NCBI RefSeq assembly: GCF_032452875.1
Contig: NW_026894296.1
Coordinates: 62,001 to 126,000 of the forward strand
Source: Bos javanicus
Lineage: Eukaryota > Chordata > Mammalia > Artiodactyla > Bovidae
DNA: 64,000 nt
Reading direction: 5' to 3'
Each line of letters begins with the position of its first letter. Position 1 is the stretch's first letter. A model generated the notes under the pieces. The model made no database searches, was not told the origin of the DNA, and worked only from the letters and a program-made list of their open reading frames with translations. Positions 12,721-26,602 of this stretch are shown here, piece after piece. Position numbers and translations under genes: made by a program.

Positions 12721-15190
12721 CACATGATCAGTGTATGATAGCAAACATGATCAGCGCATGATCAGTCACATGATCAGCGCCATTAAGTCACGTGATCACT
12801 ACATGATAGTCATGTGATCAGTCCATGCTCAGTCACGGTATCAGTGCATGATCAGCCACGTGATCAGTGCATGATCTGTCACATGATTAGTGTATGATCA
12901 TCCACGTGATCAGTGCATGGGCAGTCATGTGATCAGTGCATGATATAGACGTGATCAGTGCATGATCAGTCTCGTGATCAGTGCATGATAGCCACGTGAT
13001 CAGTGCATGATCAGTCACCTGATGGGTGTATGATCATTCACGTGACCTGTACATGGTAGCTACATGATCATTGCATGATCAGCCACGTGAGTAGTGCATG
13101 ATAGCCACGTGATCACTGCATGATCAGTCACGTGATCAGTGCATGATCAGTCATGTGACCAGTACATGATAGCTGCGTGATCATGCATGATCAGCCACGT
13201 GAGCAGTGCATGATAGCCACGTGATCAGTGCATGATCAGTCACGTGATCAGTGCATGATCAGCCACGTGATCAGTGCATGATCAGCCACGTGATCAGTGC
13301 ATGATCAGTCACGTGATCAGTGCATGATCATCCACGTGATCAGTGCATGATCAGTCACGTGATCAGTGCATGATCAGACGTGATCAGTGCATGATCAGTC
13401 ACGTGATCAGTGCATGATCAGTCACGTGATCAGTGCATGATCAGTCACGTGACCAGTACATGGTAGCTACGTGATCATTGCATGATCAGCCACGTGATCA
13501 GTGCATGATAGCCACGTGATCAGTGCATGATCAGTCACGTGATCAGTGCATGATCAGCCACGTGATCAGTGCATGATCAGTCACGTGATCAGTGCATGAT
13601 CAGCCACGTGATCAGTGCATGATCAGCCACGTGATCAGTGCATGATCAGCCACGTGATCAGTGCATGATAGCCACGTGATCAGTGCATGATCAGTCACGT
13701 GATCAGTGCATGATCAGTCACGTGATCAGTGCATGATCAGCCACGTGATCAGTGCATGATCAGCCACGTGATCAGTGCATGATCAGTCACGTGATCAGTG
13801 CATGATCAGTCACGTGATCAGTGCATGGTAGCTACGTGATCAGTGCATGATCAGCCACGTGATCAGTGCATGATAGCCACGTGATCAGTGCATGATCAGT
13901 CACGTGATCATGTGATCAGCCACGTGATCAGTGCATGATCAGCCACGTGATCAGTGCATGATCAATTACGTGATCAGTGCATGATCAGTCACGTGATCAG
14001 TGCATGATAGCTACGTGATCAGTGCATGATCAGCCACGTGATCAGTGCATGATAGCCACGTGATCAGTGCATGATAGCCACGTGATCAGTGCATGATCAG
14101 TCATGTGATCGTATGCCACGTGATCAGTGCATGATAGCCACGTGATCAGTGCATGATCAGCCACGTGATCAGTGCATGATAGCCACGTGATCAGTGCATG
14201 ATCAGTCACGTGATCATGTGTGATCAGCCACGTGATCAGTGCATGATCAGCCACGTGATCAGTGCATGATCAATTACGTGATCAGTGCATGATCAGTCAC
14301 GTGACCAGTACATGTAGCTACGTGATCAGTCGCATGATCAGCCACGTGATCAGTGCATGATAGCCACGTGATCAGTGCATGATCAGTCACGTGATCAGTG
14401 CATGATCAGTCACGTGATCAGTGCATGATCAGCCACGTGATCAGTGCATGATCAGTCAGTGATATGCATGGTAGCTACGTGATCAGTGCATGATCAGCCA
14501 CGTGATCAGTGCATGATAGCCACGTGATCAGTGCATGATCAGCCACGTGATCAGTGCATGATCAGTCACGTGATCAGTGCATGATCAGCCACGTGATCAG
14601 TGCATGATCAGTCACGTGATCAGTGCATGATCAGCCACGTGATCAGTGCATGATCAGCCACGTGATCAGTGCATGATCAGCCACGTGATCAGTGCATGAT
14701 CAGTCACGTGATCAGTGCATGATCAGTCACGTGATCAGTGCATGATCATTTACGTGATCAGTGCATGATCAGTCACGTGACCAGTATATGGTAGCTACGT
14801 GATCATTCCATGACAGCCACGTGAGCAGTGCATGATAGCCACGTGATGTGTGCATGATCAGTTACGTGAGCAGAGTATGATCAGCCACGTGATCAGTGCA
14901 TGAGTGCCACGTGATCAGTGCATGATATGTCACGTGACAGGTGTGTGATCAGCCACGTGAACAGTGCATGTTCAGCCACGTGATCAGTGCATGATAGCCA
15001 CGTGATCAGTGCATGATCAGTTACGTGAGCAGTGTATGATCAGCCACGTGATCAGTGCATGGTCAGACACGTGAACAGTGTATGATCAGCCACGTGATCA
15101 GTGCATGATATCCAAGTGATCAGTGCATGATCATCACGTGATCAGTGTATGATCAGCCACGTGAACAGTGCATGCTCAGTCACGTGATCT

Positions 15191-15386
15191 GGGCCTGCTG
15201 AGCTGCGTGATTACTGTCTGCTCATCTGCTTGACAATTGCCAGCTGTGCTGCGTAATTCCTGCCTGCTCAGCTGCTTGATTATTGCCAGCTGAGCAGCAT
15301 GATTCCTCACACCTGAGTTCCATGATTATTGCCTGCTGACTGTTTGATTCGTGCCTACTCAGCTCTTTGTTTATTGCCTCCAGAGG
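15191..15386 (+). repeat. Cassette 8, type A short form
   Basis: Lacks the same 45 bp as cassette 5 and lies 6,045 bp after it. Shared deletion and matching position make it the counterpart of cassette 5. Confidence 0.92.
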
Positions 15387-16981
15387 CACATGATCAGTGT
15401 ATGATAGCAAACATGATCAGCGCATGATCAGTCACATGATCAGCGCCATTAAGTCACGTGATCACTACATGATAGTCATGTGATCAGTCCATGCTCAGTC
15501 ACGGTATCAGTGCATGATCAGCCACGTGATCAGTGCATGATCTGTCACAAGATTAGTGTATGATCATCCACGTGATCAGTGCATGGGCAGTCATGTGATC
15601 AGTGCATGATATAGACGTGATCAGTGCATGATCAGTCTCGTGATCAGTGCATGATAGCCACGTGATCAGTGCATGATCAGTCACCTGATGGGTGTATGAT
15701 CATTCACGTGACCTGTACATGGTAGCTACATGATCATTGCATGATCAGCCACGTGAGTAGTGCATGATAGCCACGTGATCAGTGCATGATCAGTCACGTG
15801 ATCAGTGCATGATCAGTCATGTGACCAGTACATGATAGCTGCGTGATCATGGCATGATCAGCCACGTGAGCAGTGCATGATAGCCACGTGATCAGTGCAT
15901 GATCAGTCACGTGATCAGTGCATGATCAGCCACGTGATCAGTGCATGATCAGCCACGTGATCAGTGCATGATCAGGCACGTGATCAGTGTATGTCAGCCA
16001 AGTGATCAGTGCATGATAGCCACGTGATCAGTGCATGATCAGTCACGTGATCAGTGCATGATCAGTTACGTGATCAGTGTATGATCAGCCACGTGATCAG
16101 TGCATGATCAGCCACGTGATCAGTGCATGATCAATTACGTGATCAGTGCATGATCAGTCACGTGACCAGTACATGGTAGCTACGTGATCATTGCATGATC
16201 AGCCACGTGATCAGTGCATGATAGCCACGTGATCAGTGCATGATAGCCACGTGATCAGTGCATGATCAGTCATGTGATACGTGTGTGATCAGCCACGTGA
16301 TCAGTGCATGATATCCACGTGATCAGTGCATGATCAGCCACGTGATCAGTGCATGATGAGCCACGTGATCAGTGCATGATCAATTACGTGATCAGTGCAT
16401 GATCAGTCACGTGACCAGTACATGGTTGCTACGTGATCGTTGCATGATCAGCCACGTGAGCAGTGCATGATAGCCACGTGATCAGTGCATGATCAGTCAC
16501 GTGATCAGTACATGATCAGTCACGTGAACAGTGCATGATCATTTACGTGATCTTTGCATGATCAGTCACGTGACCAGTATATGGTTGCTACGTGATCATT
16601 CCATGACGAGCCACGTGAGCAGTGCATGATAGCCACGTGATGTGTGCATGAGTTACGTGAGCAGAGTATGATCAGCCACGTGATCAGTGCATGAGTGCCA
16701 CGTGATCAGTGCATGATATGTCACGTGACAGGTGTGTGATCAGCCACGTGAACAGTGCATGTTCAGCCACGTGATCAGTGCATGATAGCCACGTGATCAG
16801 TGCATGATCAGTTACGTGAGCAGTGTATGATCAGCCACGTGATCAGTGCATGGTCAGACACGTGAACAGTGTATGATCAGCCACGTGATCAGTGCATGAT
16901 ATCCAAGTGATCAGTGCATGATCATCACGTGATCAGTGTATGATCAGCCACGTGAACAGTGCATGCTCAGTCACGTGATCT

Positions 16982-17222
16982 GGGCCTGCTGAGCTGCGTG
17001 ATTACTGTCTGCTCATCTGCTTGACAATTGCCAGCTGAGCTGCACGATTCCTGCCTGTCATCTGCTTGACAATTGCCAGCTGTGCTGCGTAATTCCTGCC
17101 TGCTCAGCTGCTTGATTATTGCCAGCTGAGCAGCATGATTCCTCACACCTGAGTTCCATGATTATTGCCTGCTGACTGTTTGATTCGTGCCTACTCAGCT
17201 CTTTGTTTATTGCCTCCAGAGG
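16982..17222 (+). repeat. Cassette 9, type A full length
   Basis: Full copy closing the second super-unit, 1,836 bp after cassette 8, the same spacing as between cassettes 5 and 6. Confidence 0.92.
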
Positions 17223-19225
17223 CACATGATCAGTGTATGATAGCAAACATGATCAGCGCATGATCAGTCACATGATCAGCGCCATTAAGTCACGTGATCA
17301 CTACATGATAGTCATGTGATCAGTCCATGCTCAGTCACGGTATCAGTGCATGATCAGCCACGTGATCAGTGCATGATCTGTCACAAGATTAGTGTATGAT
17401 CATCCACGTGATCAGTGCATGGGCAGTCATGTGATCAGTGCATGATATAGACGTGATCAGTGCATGATCAGTCACGTGATCAGTGCATGATCAGTCACCT
17501 GATGGGTGTATGATCATTCACGTGACCTGTACATGGTAGCTACATGATCATTGCATGATCAGCCACGTGAGTAGTGCATGATAGCCACGTGATCACTGCA
17601 TGATCAGTCACGTGATCAGTGCATGATCAGTCATGTGACCAGTACATGGTAGCTGCGTGATCATGCATGATCAGCCACGTGATCAGTGCATGATAGCCAC
17701 GTGATCAGTGCATGATCAGTCACGTGATCAGTGCATGATCAGTCACGTGATCAGTGCATGATCAGCCACGTGATCAGTGCATGATCAGCCACGTGATCAG
17801 TGCATGATCAGTCACGTGATCAGTGCATGATCAGCCACGTGATCAGTGCATGATCAGCCACGTGATCAGTGCATGATCAGTCACGTGATCAGTGCATGAT
17901 CAGTCACGTGATCAGTGCATGATCAGCCACGTGATCAGTGCATGATCAGTCACGTGATCAGTGCATGATCAGTCACGTGACCAGTACATGGTAGCTACGT
18001 GATCAGCATGATCAGCCACGTGATCAGTGCATGATAGCCACGTGATCAGTGCATGATCAGTCACGTGATCAGTGCATGATCAGTCACGTGATCAGTGCAT
18101 GATAGCTGCGTGATCATGCATGATCAGCCACGTGATCAGTGCATGACAGCCACGTGATCAGTGCATGATCAGTCACGTGATCAGTGCATGATCAGCCACG
18201 TGATCAGTGCATGATCAGCCACGTGATCAGTGCATGATCAGTCACGTGATCAGTGCATGATCAGCCACGTGATCAGTGCATGATCAGCCACGTGATCAGT
18301 GCATGATCAGCCACGTGATCAGTGCATGATCAGTTACGTGATCAGTGCATGATCAGTCACGTGATCAGCATGATGGTAGCTACGTGATCATTGCATGATC
18401 AGCCACGTGATCAGTGCATGATAGCCACGTGATCAGTGCATGATCAGTCATGTGATCGTGTGTGATCAGCCACGTGATCAGTGCATGATATCCACGTGAT
18501 CAGTGCATGACAGCCACGTGATCAGTGCATGAGAGCCACGTGATCAGTGCATGATCAGTCACGTGATACATGTGTGATCAGCCACGTGATCAGTGCATGA
18601 TGAGCCACGTGATCAGTGCATGATCAATTACGTGATCAGTGCATGATCAGTCACGTGACCAGTACATGGTTGCTACGTGATCGTTGCATGATCAGCCACG
18701 TGAGCAGTGCATGATAGCCACGTGATCAGTGCATGATCAGTCACGTGATCAGTACATGATCAGTCACGTGAACAGTGCATGATCATTTACGTGATCTGTG
18801 CATGATCAGTCACGTGACCAGTATATGGTTGCTACGTGATCATTCCATGACGAGCCACGTGAGCAGTGCATGATAGCCACGTGATGTGTGCATGAGTTAC
18901 GTGAGCAGAGTATGATCAGCCACGTGATCAGTGCATGAGTGCCACGTGATCAGTGCATGATATGTCACGTGACAGGTGTGTGATCAGCCACGTGAACAGT
19001 GCATGTTCAGCCACGTGATCAGTGCATGATAGCCACGTGATCAGTGCATGATCAGTTACGTGAGCAGTGTATGATCAGCCACGTGATCAGTGCATGGTCA
19101 GACACATGAACAGTGTATGATCAGCCACGTGATCAGTGCATGATATCCAAGTGATCAGTGCATGATCATCACGTGATCAGTGTATGATCAGCCACGTGAA
19201 CAGTGCATGCTCAGTCACGTGATCT

Positions 19226-19466
19226 GGGCCTGCTCAGCTGCGTGATTACTGTCTGCTCATCTGCTTGACAATTGCCAGCTGAGCTGCACGATTCCTGCCT
19301 GTCATCTGCTTGACAATTGCCAGCTGTGCTGCGTAATTCCTGCCTGCTCAGCTGCTTGATTATTGCCAGCTGAGCAGCATGATTCCTCACACCTGAGTTC
19401 CATGATTATTGCCTGCTGACTGTTTGATTCGTGCCTACTCAGCTCTTTGTTTATTGCCTCCAGAGG
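19226..19466 (+). repeat. Cassette 10, type A full length
   Basis: Full copy with CTGCTCAGCTG in place of CTGCTGAGCTG at its start. Its spacing of 2,244 bp from cassette 9 breaks the 6.05-kb pattern. Confidence 0.92.
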
Positions 19467-21293
19467 CACATGATCAGTGTATGATAGCAAACATGATCAG
19501 CGCATGATCAGTCACATGATCAGCGCCATTAAGTCACGTGATCACTACATGATAGTCATGTGATCAGTCCATGCTCAGTCACGGTATCAGTGCATGATCA
19601 GCCACGTGATCAGTGCATGATCTGTCACAAGATTAGTGTATGATCATCCACGTGATCAGTGCATGGGCAGTCATGTGATCAGTGCATGATATAGACGTGA
19701 TCAGTGCATGATCAGTCACGTGATCAGTGCATGATCAGTCACCTGATGGGTGTATGATCATTCATGTGACCTGTACATGGTAGCTACATGATCATTGCAT
19801 GATAAGCCACGTGAGTAGTGCATGATAGCCACGTGATCAGTGCATGATCAGTCACGTGATCAGTGCATGATCAGTCATGTGACCAGTACATGGTCGCTGC
19901 GTGATCATGGCATGATCAGCCACGTGAGCAGTGCATGATAGCCACGTGATCAGTGCATGATCAGACACGTGATCAGTGCATGATCAGTCACGTGATCAGT
20001 GCATGATCAGCCACGTGATCAGTGCATGATCAGGCACGTGATCAGTGTATGTCCAGCCAAGTGATCAGTGCATGATAGCCACGTGATCAGTGCATGATCA
20101 GTCACGTGATCAGTGCATGATCAGTTACGTGATCAGTGCATGATCAGCCACGTGATCAGTGCATGATCAGCCACGTGATCAGTGCATGATCAATTACGTG
20201 ATCAGTGCATGATCAGTCACGTGATCAGTACATGATAGCTACGTGATCATTGCATGATCAGCCACGTGATCAGTGCATGATAGCCACGTGATCAGTGCAT
20301 GATCAGTCACGTGATCATGTGTGATCAGCCACGTGATCAGTGCATGATCAGCCACGTGATCAGTGCATGATCAATTACGTGATCAGTGCATGATCAGTCA
20401 CGTGATCAGTACATGATAGCTACGTGATCAGTGCATGATCAGCCACGTGATCAGTGCATGATAGCCACGTGATCAGTGCATGATCAGTCACGTGATCAGT
20501 GCATGATCAGTCACGTGATCAGTGCATGATCAGCCACGTGATCAGTGCATGATCAGTCACGTGACCAGTATATGATTGCCACGTGATCAGTGCATGACAG
20601 CCACGTGATCAGTGCATGATAGCCACGTGATCAGTGCATGATCAGCCACGTGATCAGTGCATGATCAGTCACGTGATCAGTGCATGATCAGCCACGTGAT
20701 CAGTGCATGATCAGTCACGTGATCAGTGCATGATCAGCCACGTGATCAGTGCATGATCAGCCACGTGATCAGTGCATGATCAGCCACGTGATCAGTGCAT
20801 GATCAGTCACGTGATCAGTGCATGATCAGTCACGTGATCAGTGCATGATCATTTACGTGATCAGTGCATGATCAGTCACGTGACCAGTATATGGTTGCTA
20901 CGTGATCATTCCATGACAGCCACGTGAGCAGTGCATGATAGCCACGTGATGTGTGCATGATCAGTTACGTGAGCAGAGTATGATCAGCCACGTGATCAGT
21001 GCATGAGTGCCACGTGATCAGTGCATGATATGTCACGTGACAGTTGTGTGATCAGCCACATGAACAGTGCATGTTCAGACACGTGATCAGTGCATGATAG
21101 CCACGTGATCAGTGCATGATCAGTTACGTGAGCAGTGTATGATCAGCCACGTGATCAGTGCATGGTCAGACACGTGAACAGTGTATGATCAGCCACGTGA
21201 TCAGTGCATGATATCCAAGTGATCAGTGCATGATCATCACGTGATCAGTGTATGATCAGCCACGTGAACAGTGCATGCTCAGTCACGTGATCT

Positions 21294-21489
21294 GGGCCTG
21301 CTGAGCTGCGTGATTACTGTCTGCTCATCTGCTTGACAATTGCCAGCTGTGCTGCGTAATTCCTGCCTGCTCAGCTGCTTGATTATTGCCAGCTGAGCAG
21401 CATGATTCCTCACACCTGAGTTCCATGATTATTGCCTGCTGACTGTTTGATTCGTGCCTACTCAGCTCTTTGTTAATTGCCTCCAGAGG
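21294..21489 (+). repeat. Cassette 11, type A short form
   Basis: Third short copy with the 45-bp loss, 6,103 bp after cassette 8, so it may descend from the same super-unit position after rearrangement. Contains TTTGTTAATTG instead of TTTGTTTATTG. Confidence 0.92.
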
Positions 21490-24400
21490 CACATGATCAG
21501 TGTATGATAGCAAACATGATCAGCGCATGATCAGTCACATGATCAGCGCCATTAAGTCACGTGATCACTACATGATAGTCATGTGATCAGTCCATGCTCA
21601 GTCACGGTATCAGTGCATGATCAGCCACGTGATCAGTGAATGATCTGTCACAAGATTAGTGTATGATCATCCACGTGATCAGTGCATGGCAGTCATGTGA
21701 TCAGTGCATGATATAGACGTGATCAGTGCATGATCAGTCTCGTGATCAGTGCATGATAGCCACGTGATCAGTGCATGATCAGTCACCTGATGGGTGTATG
21801 ATCATTCACGTGACCTGTACATAGTAGCTACATGATCATTGCATGATCAGCCACGTGAGTAGTGCATGATAGCCACGTGATCAGTGCATGATCAGTCACG
21901 TGATCAGTGCATGATCAGTCATGTGACCAGTACATGATAGCTGCGTGATCATGGCATGATCAGCCACGTGAGCAGTGCATGATAGCCACGTGATCAGTGC
22001 ATGATCAGTCACGTGATCAGTGCATGATCAGCCACGTGATCAGTGCATGATCAGCCACGTGATCAGTGCATGATCAGGCACGTGATCAGTGTATGTCAGC
22101 CAAGTGATCAGTGCATGATAGCCACGTGATCAGTGCATGATCAGTCACGTGATCAGTGCATGATCAGTCACGTGATCAGTGCATGATCAGCCACGTGATC
22201 AGTGCATGATCAGCCACGTGATCAGTGCATGATCAATTACGTGATCAGTGCATGATCAGTCACGTGACAGTACATGGTAGCTACGTGATCATTGCATGAT
22301 CAGCCACGTGATCAGTGCATGATAGCCACGTGATCAGTGCATGATAGCCACGTGATCAGTGCATGATCAGTCATGTGATCGTGTGTGATCAGCCACGTGA
22401 TCAGTGCATGATATCCACGTGATCAGTGCATGATCAGCCACGTGATCAGTGCATGATCAGCCACGTGATCAGTGCATGATCAATTACGTGATCAGTGCAT
22501 GATCAGTCACGTGACCAGTCCATGGTTGCTACGTGATCGTGCATGATCAGCCACGTGAGCAGTGCATGATAGCCACGTGATCAGTGCATGATCAGTCACG
22601 TGATCAGTGCATGATCAGTCACGTGATCAGTGCATGATCATTTACGTGATCAGTGCATGATCAGTCACGTGACCAGTATATGGTTGCTACGTGATCATTC
22701 CATGACAGCCACGTGAGCAGTGCATGATAGCCACGTGATGTGTGCATGAGTTACGTGATCAGTGTATGATCAGCCACGTGATCAGTGCATGAGTGCCACG
22801 TGATCAGTGCATGATGTCACGTGACAGTGTGTGATCAGCCACGTGATCAGTGCATGATCAGCCACGTGATCAGTGCATGATAGCCACGTGATCAGTGCAT
22901 GATCAGTTACGTGATCAGTGCATGATCAGCCACGTGATCAGTGCATGATCAGCCACGTGATCAGTGCATGATAGCCACGTGATCAGTGCATGATCAGTCA
23001 CGTGATCAGTGCATGATCAGCCACGTGATCAGTGCATGATGCCACGTGATCAGTGCATGATCAGTCACGTGATCAGTGCATGATCAGCCACGTGATCAGT
23101 GCATGATCAGTCACGTGATCAGTGCATGATCAGTCACGTGACCAGTGCATGATAGCTACGTGATCATTGCATGACAGCCACGTGATCAGTGCATGATAGC
23201 CACGTGATCAGTGCATGATCAGTCACGTGATCAGTGTATGATCAGCCACGTGATCAGTGCATGATGTCACGTGATCAGTGCATGATATCACGTGATCAGT
23301 GCATGATCAGCCACGTGATCAGTGCATGATCAGCCACGTGATCAGTGCATGATAGCCACGTGATCAGTGCATGATCAGTCACGTGATCAGTGCATGATCA
23401 GCCACGTGATCAGTGCATGATCAGTCACGTGATCAGTGCATGATCAGTCACGTGATCAGTGCATGATCAGTCATGTGACCAGTACATGGTAGCTACGTGA
23501 TCATTGCATGATCAGCCACGTGATCAGTGCATGATAGCCACGTGATCAGTGCATGATCAGTCACGTGATCAGTGCATGATCAGTCACGTGATCAGTGCAT
23601 GATCAGCCACGTGATCAGTGCATGATCAGGCACGTGATCAGTGCATGTCCAGCCACGTGATCAGTGCATGATAGCCACGTGATCAGTGCATGATCAGTCA
23701 CGTGATCAGTGCATGATCAGTCACGTGATCAGTGCATGATCAGCCACGTGATCAGTGCATGATCAGCCACGTGATCAGTGCATGATCAATTACGTGATCA
23801 GTGCATGATCAGTCACGTGATCAGTACATGGTAGCTACGTGATCATTGCATGATCAGCCACGTGATCAGTGCATGATAGCCACGTGATCAGTGCATGATA
23901 GCCACGTGATCAGTGCATGATCAGTCATGTGATACGTGTGTGATCAGCCACGTGATCAGTGCATGATATCCACGTGATCAGTGCATGACAGCCACGTGAT
24001 CAGTGCATGAGAGCCACGTGATCAGTGCATGATCAGTCACGTGATACATGTGTGATCAGCCACGTGATCAGTGCATGATGAGCCACGTGATCAGTGCAGG
24101 ATCAATTACGTGATCAGTGCATGATCAGTCACGTGACCAGTACATGGTTGCTACGTGATCGTTGCATGATCAGCCACGTGAGCAGAGCATGATAGCCACG
24201 TGATCAGTGCATGATCAGTCACGTGATCAGTACATGATCAGTCACGTGAACAGTGCATGATCATTTACGTGATCTGTGCATGATCAGTCACGTGACCAGT
24301 ATATGGTTGCTACGTGATCATTCCATGACGAGCCACGTGAGCAGTGCATGATAGCCACGTGATGTGTGCATGAGTTACGTGAGCAGAGTATGATCAGCCA

Positions 24401-24703
24401 CGTGATCAGTGCATGAGTGCCACGTGATCAGTGCATGATATGTCACGTGACAGGTGTGTGATCAGCCACGTGAACAGTGCATGTTCAGCCACGTGATCAG
24501 TGCATGATAGCCACGTGATCAGTGCATGATCAGTTACGTGAGCAGTGTATGATCAGCCACGTGATCAGTGCATGGTCAGACACGTGAACAGTGTATGATC
24601 AGCCACGTGATCAGTGCATGATATCCAAGTGATCAGTGCATGATCATCACGTGATCAGTGTATGATCAGCCACGTGAACAGTGCATGCTCAGTCACGTGA
24701 TCT

Positions 24704-24943
24704 GGGCCTGCTGAGCTGCGTGATTACTGTCTGCTCATCTGCTTGACAATTGCCAGCTGAGCTGCACGATTCCTGCCTGTCATCTGCTTGACAATTGCCA
24801 GCTGTGCTGCGTAATTCCTGCCTGCTCAGCTGCTTGATTATTGCCAGCTGAGCAGCATGATTCCTCACACCTGAGTTCCATGATTATTGCCTGCTGACTG
24901 TTTGATTCGTGCCTACTCAGCTCTTTGTTTTTGCCTCCAGAGG
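24704..24943 (+). repeat. Cassette 12, type A with 1-bp deletion
   Basis: 240 bp. One A is lost in the TTTGTTTATTGCC stretch near 24,931, breaking the minus-strand frame seen in other copies. It follows the longest cassette-free interval in the window. Confidence 0.9.
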
Positions 24944-26361
24944 CACATGATCAGTGTATGATAGCAAACATGATCAGCGCATGATCAGTCACATGATCAG
25001 CGCCATTAAGTCACGTGATCACTACATGATAGTCATGTGATCAGTCCATGCTCAGTCACGGTATCAGTGCATGATCAGCCACGTGATCAGTGCATGATCT
25101 GTCACATGATTAGTGTATGATCATCCACGTGATCAGTGCATGGGCAGTCATGTGATCAGTGCATGATATAGACGTGATCAGTGCATGATCAGTCACGTGA
25201 TCAGTGCATGATCAGTCACCTGATGGGTGTATGATCATTCACGTGACCTGTACATGGTAGCTACATGATCATTGCATGATAAGCCACGTGAGTAGTGCAT
25301 GATAGCCACGTGATAACTGCATGATCAGTCACGTGATCAGTGCATGATCAGTCATGTGACCAGTACATGGTCGCTGCGTGATCATGGCATGATCAGCCAC
25401 GTGATCAGTGCATGATAGCCACGTGATCAGTGCATGATCAGACGTGATCAGTGCATGATCAGTCACGTGATCAGTGCATGATCAGCCACGTGATCAGTGC
25501 ATGATCAGCCACGTGATCAGTGCATGATAGCCACGTGATCAGTGCATGATCAGTCACGTGATCAGTGCATGATCAGCCACGTGATCAGTGCATGATCATC
25601 CACGTGATCAGTGCATGATCAGTCACGTGATCAGTGCATGATCAGTCACGTGATCAGTACATGGTAGCTACGTGATCATTGCATGATCAGCCACGTGATC
25701 AGTGCATGATAGCCACGTGATCAGTGCATGATCAGTCACGTGATCAGTGCATGATCAGTCACGTGATCAGTGCATGGTAGCTACGTGATCAGTGCATGAT
25801 CAGCCACGTGATCAGTGCATGATAGCCACGTGATCAGTGCATGATCAGTCACGTGATCAGTGCATGATCAGTCACGTGATCAGTGCATGATCAGCCACGT
25901 GATCAGTGCATGATCAGGCACGTGATCAGTGCATGTCCAGCCACGTGATCAGTGCATGATAGCCACGTGATCAGTGCATGATCAGTCACGTGATCAGTGC
26001 ATGATCAGTTACGTGATCAGTGCATGATCAGCCACGTGATCAGTGCATGATCAGCCACGTGATCAGTGCATGATCAGCCACGTGATCAGTGCATGATCAG
26101 TCCCGTGATCAGTGCATGATCAGCCACGTGATCAGTGCATGATCAGCCACGTGATCAGTGCATGATCAGCCACGTGATCAGTGCATGATCAGTTACGTGA
26201 GCAGTGTATGATCAGCCACGTGATCAGTGCATGGTCAGACACGGAACAGTGTATGATCAGCCACGTGATCAGTGCATGATATCCAAGTGATCAGTGCATG
26301 ATCATCACGTGATCAGTGTATGATCAGCCACGTGAACAGTGCATGCTCAGTCACGTGATCA

Positions 26362-26602
26362 GGGCCTGCTGAGCTGCGTGATTACTGACTGCTCATCTGC
26401 TTGACAATTGCCAGCTGAGCTGCACGATTCCTGCCTGTCATCTGCTTGACAATTGCCAGCTGTGCTGCGTAATTCCTGCCTGCTCAGCTGCTTGATTATT
26501 GCCAGCTGAGCAGCATGATTCCTCACACCTGAGTTCCATGATTATTGCCTGCTGACTGTTTGATTCGTGCCTACTCAGCTCTTTGTTTATTGCCTCCAGA
26601 GG
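26362..26602 (+). repeat. Cassette 13, type A full length
   Basis: Full copy with GATTACTGACTGC in place of GATTACTGTCTGC. It is the first cassette of the alternating domain and is preceded by CAGGGCC, not the CTGGGCC of the left domain. Confidence 0.92.

Larger units (their letters stand above)
11178..17222 (+). repeat. 6.05-kb super-higher-order unit, copy 2
   Basis: Contains cassettes ending at 12,720 (full), 15,386 (short) and 17,222 (full), at intervals of 1543, 2666 and 1836 bp, within 12 bp of copy 1 at every step. The middle cassette again lacks the same 45 bp. The pattern breaks after 17,222, where the next intervals are 2244 and 2023 bp, so two clear copies are present and any third is rearranged. 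Confidence 0.85.
1..26361 (+). repeat. Homogeneous domain with type A cassettes only
   Basis: Twelve cassettes, all type A, starting at 84, 2371, 4887, 6423, 9146, 10937, 12480, 15191, 16982, 19226, 21294 and 24704. Between head and tail modules the 23-mers are nearly identical, varying mainly in the last base (C or T) and in the 22-bp GATAGC form. End-to-end cassette spacings are 2287, 2515, 1537, 2678, 1836, 1543, 2666, 1836, 2244, 2023 and 3454 bp. The longest cassette-free stretch of the window, 21,490-24,703, lies here and is 23-mer repeat throughout. No gene is seen. Confidence 0.93.

Noticed and set aside
14042..14254. 70-codon minus-strand frame with repeating DHALITWL
   Set aside because: Translation of 23-mer and 22-mer units whose mixture happens to avoid stops; no coding evidence.
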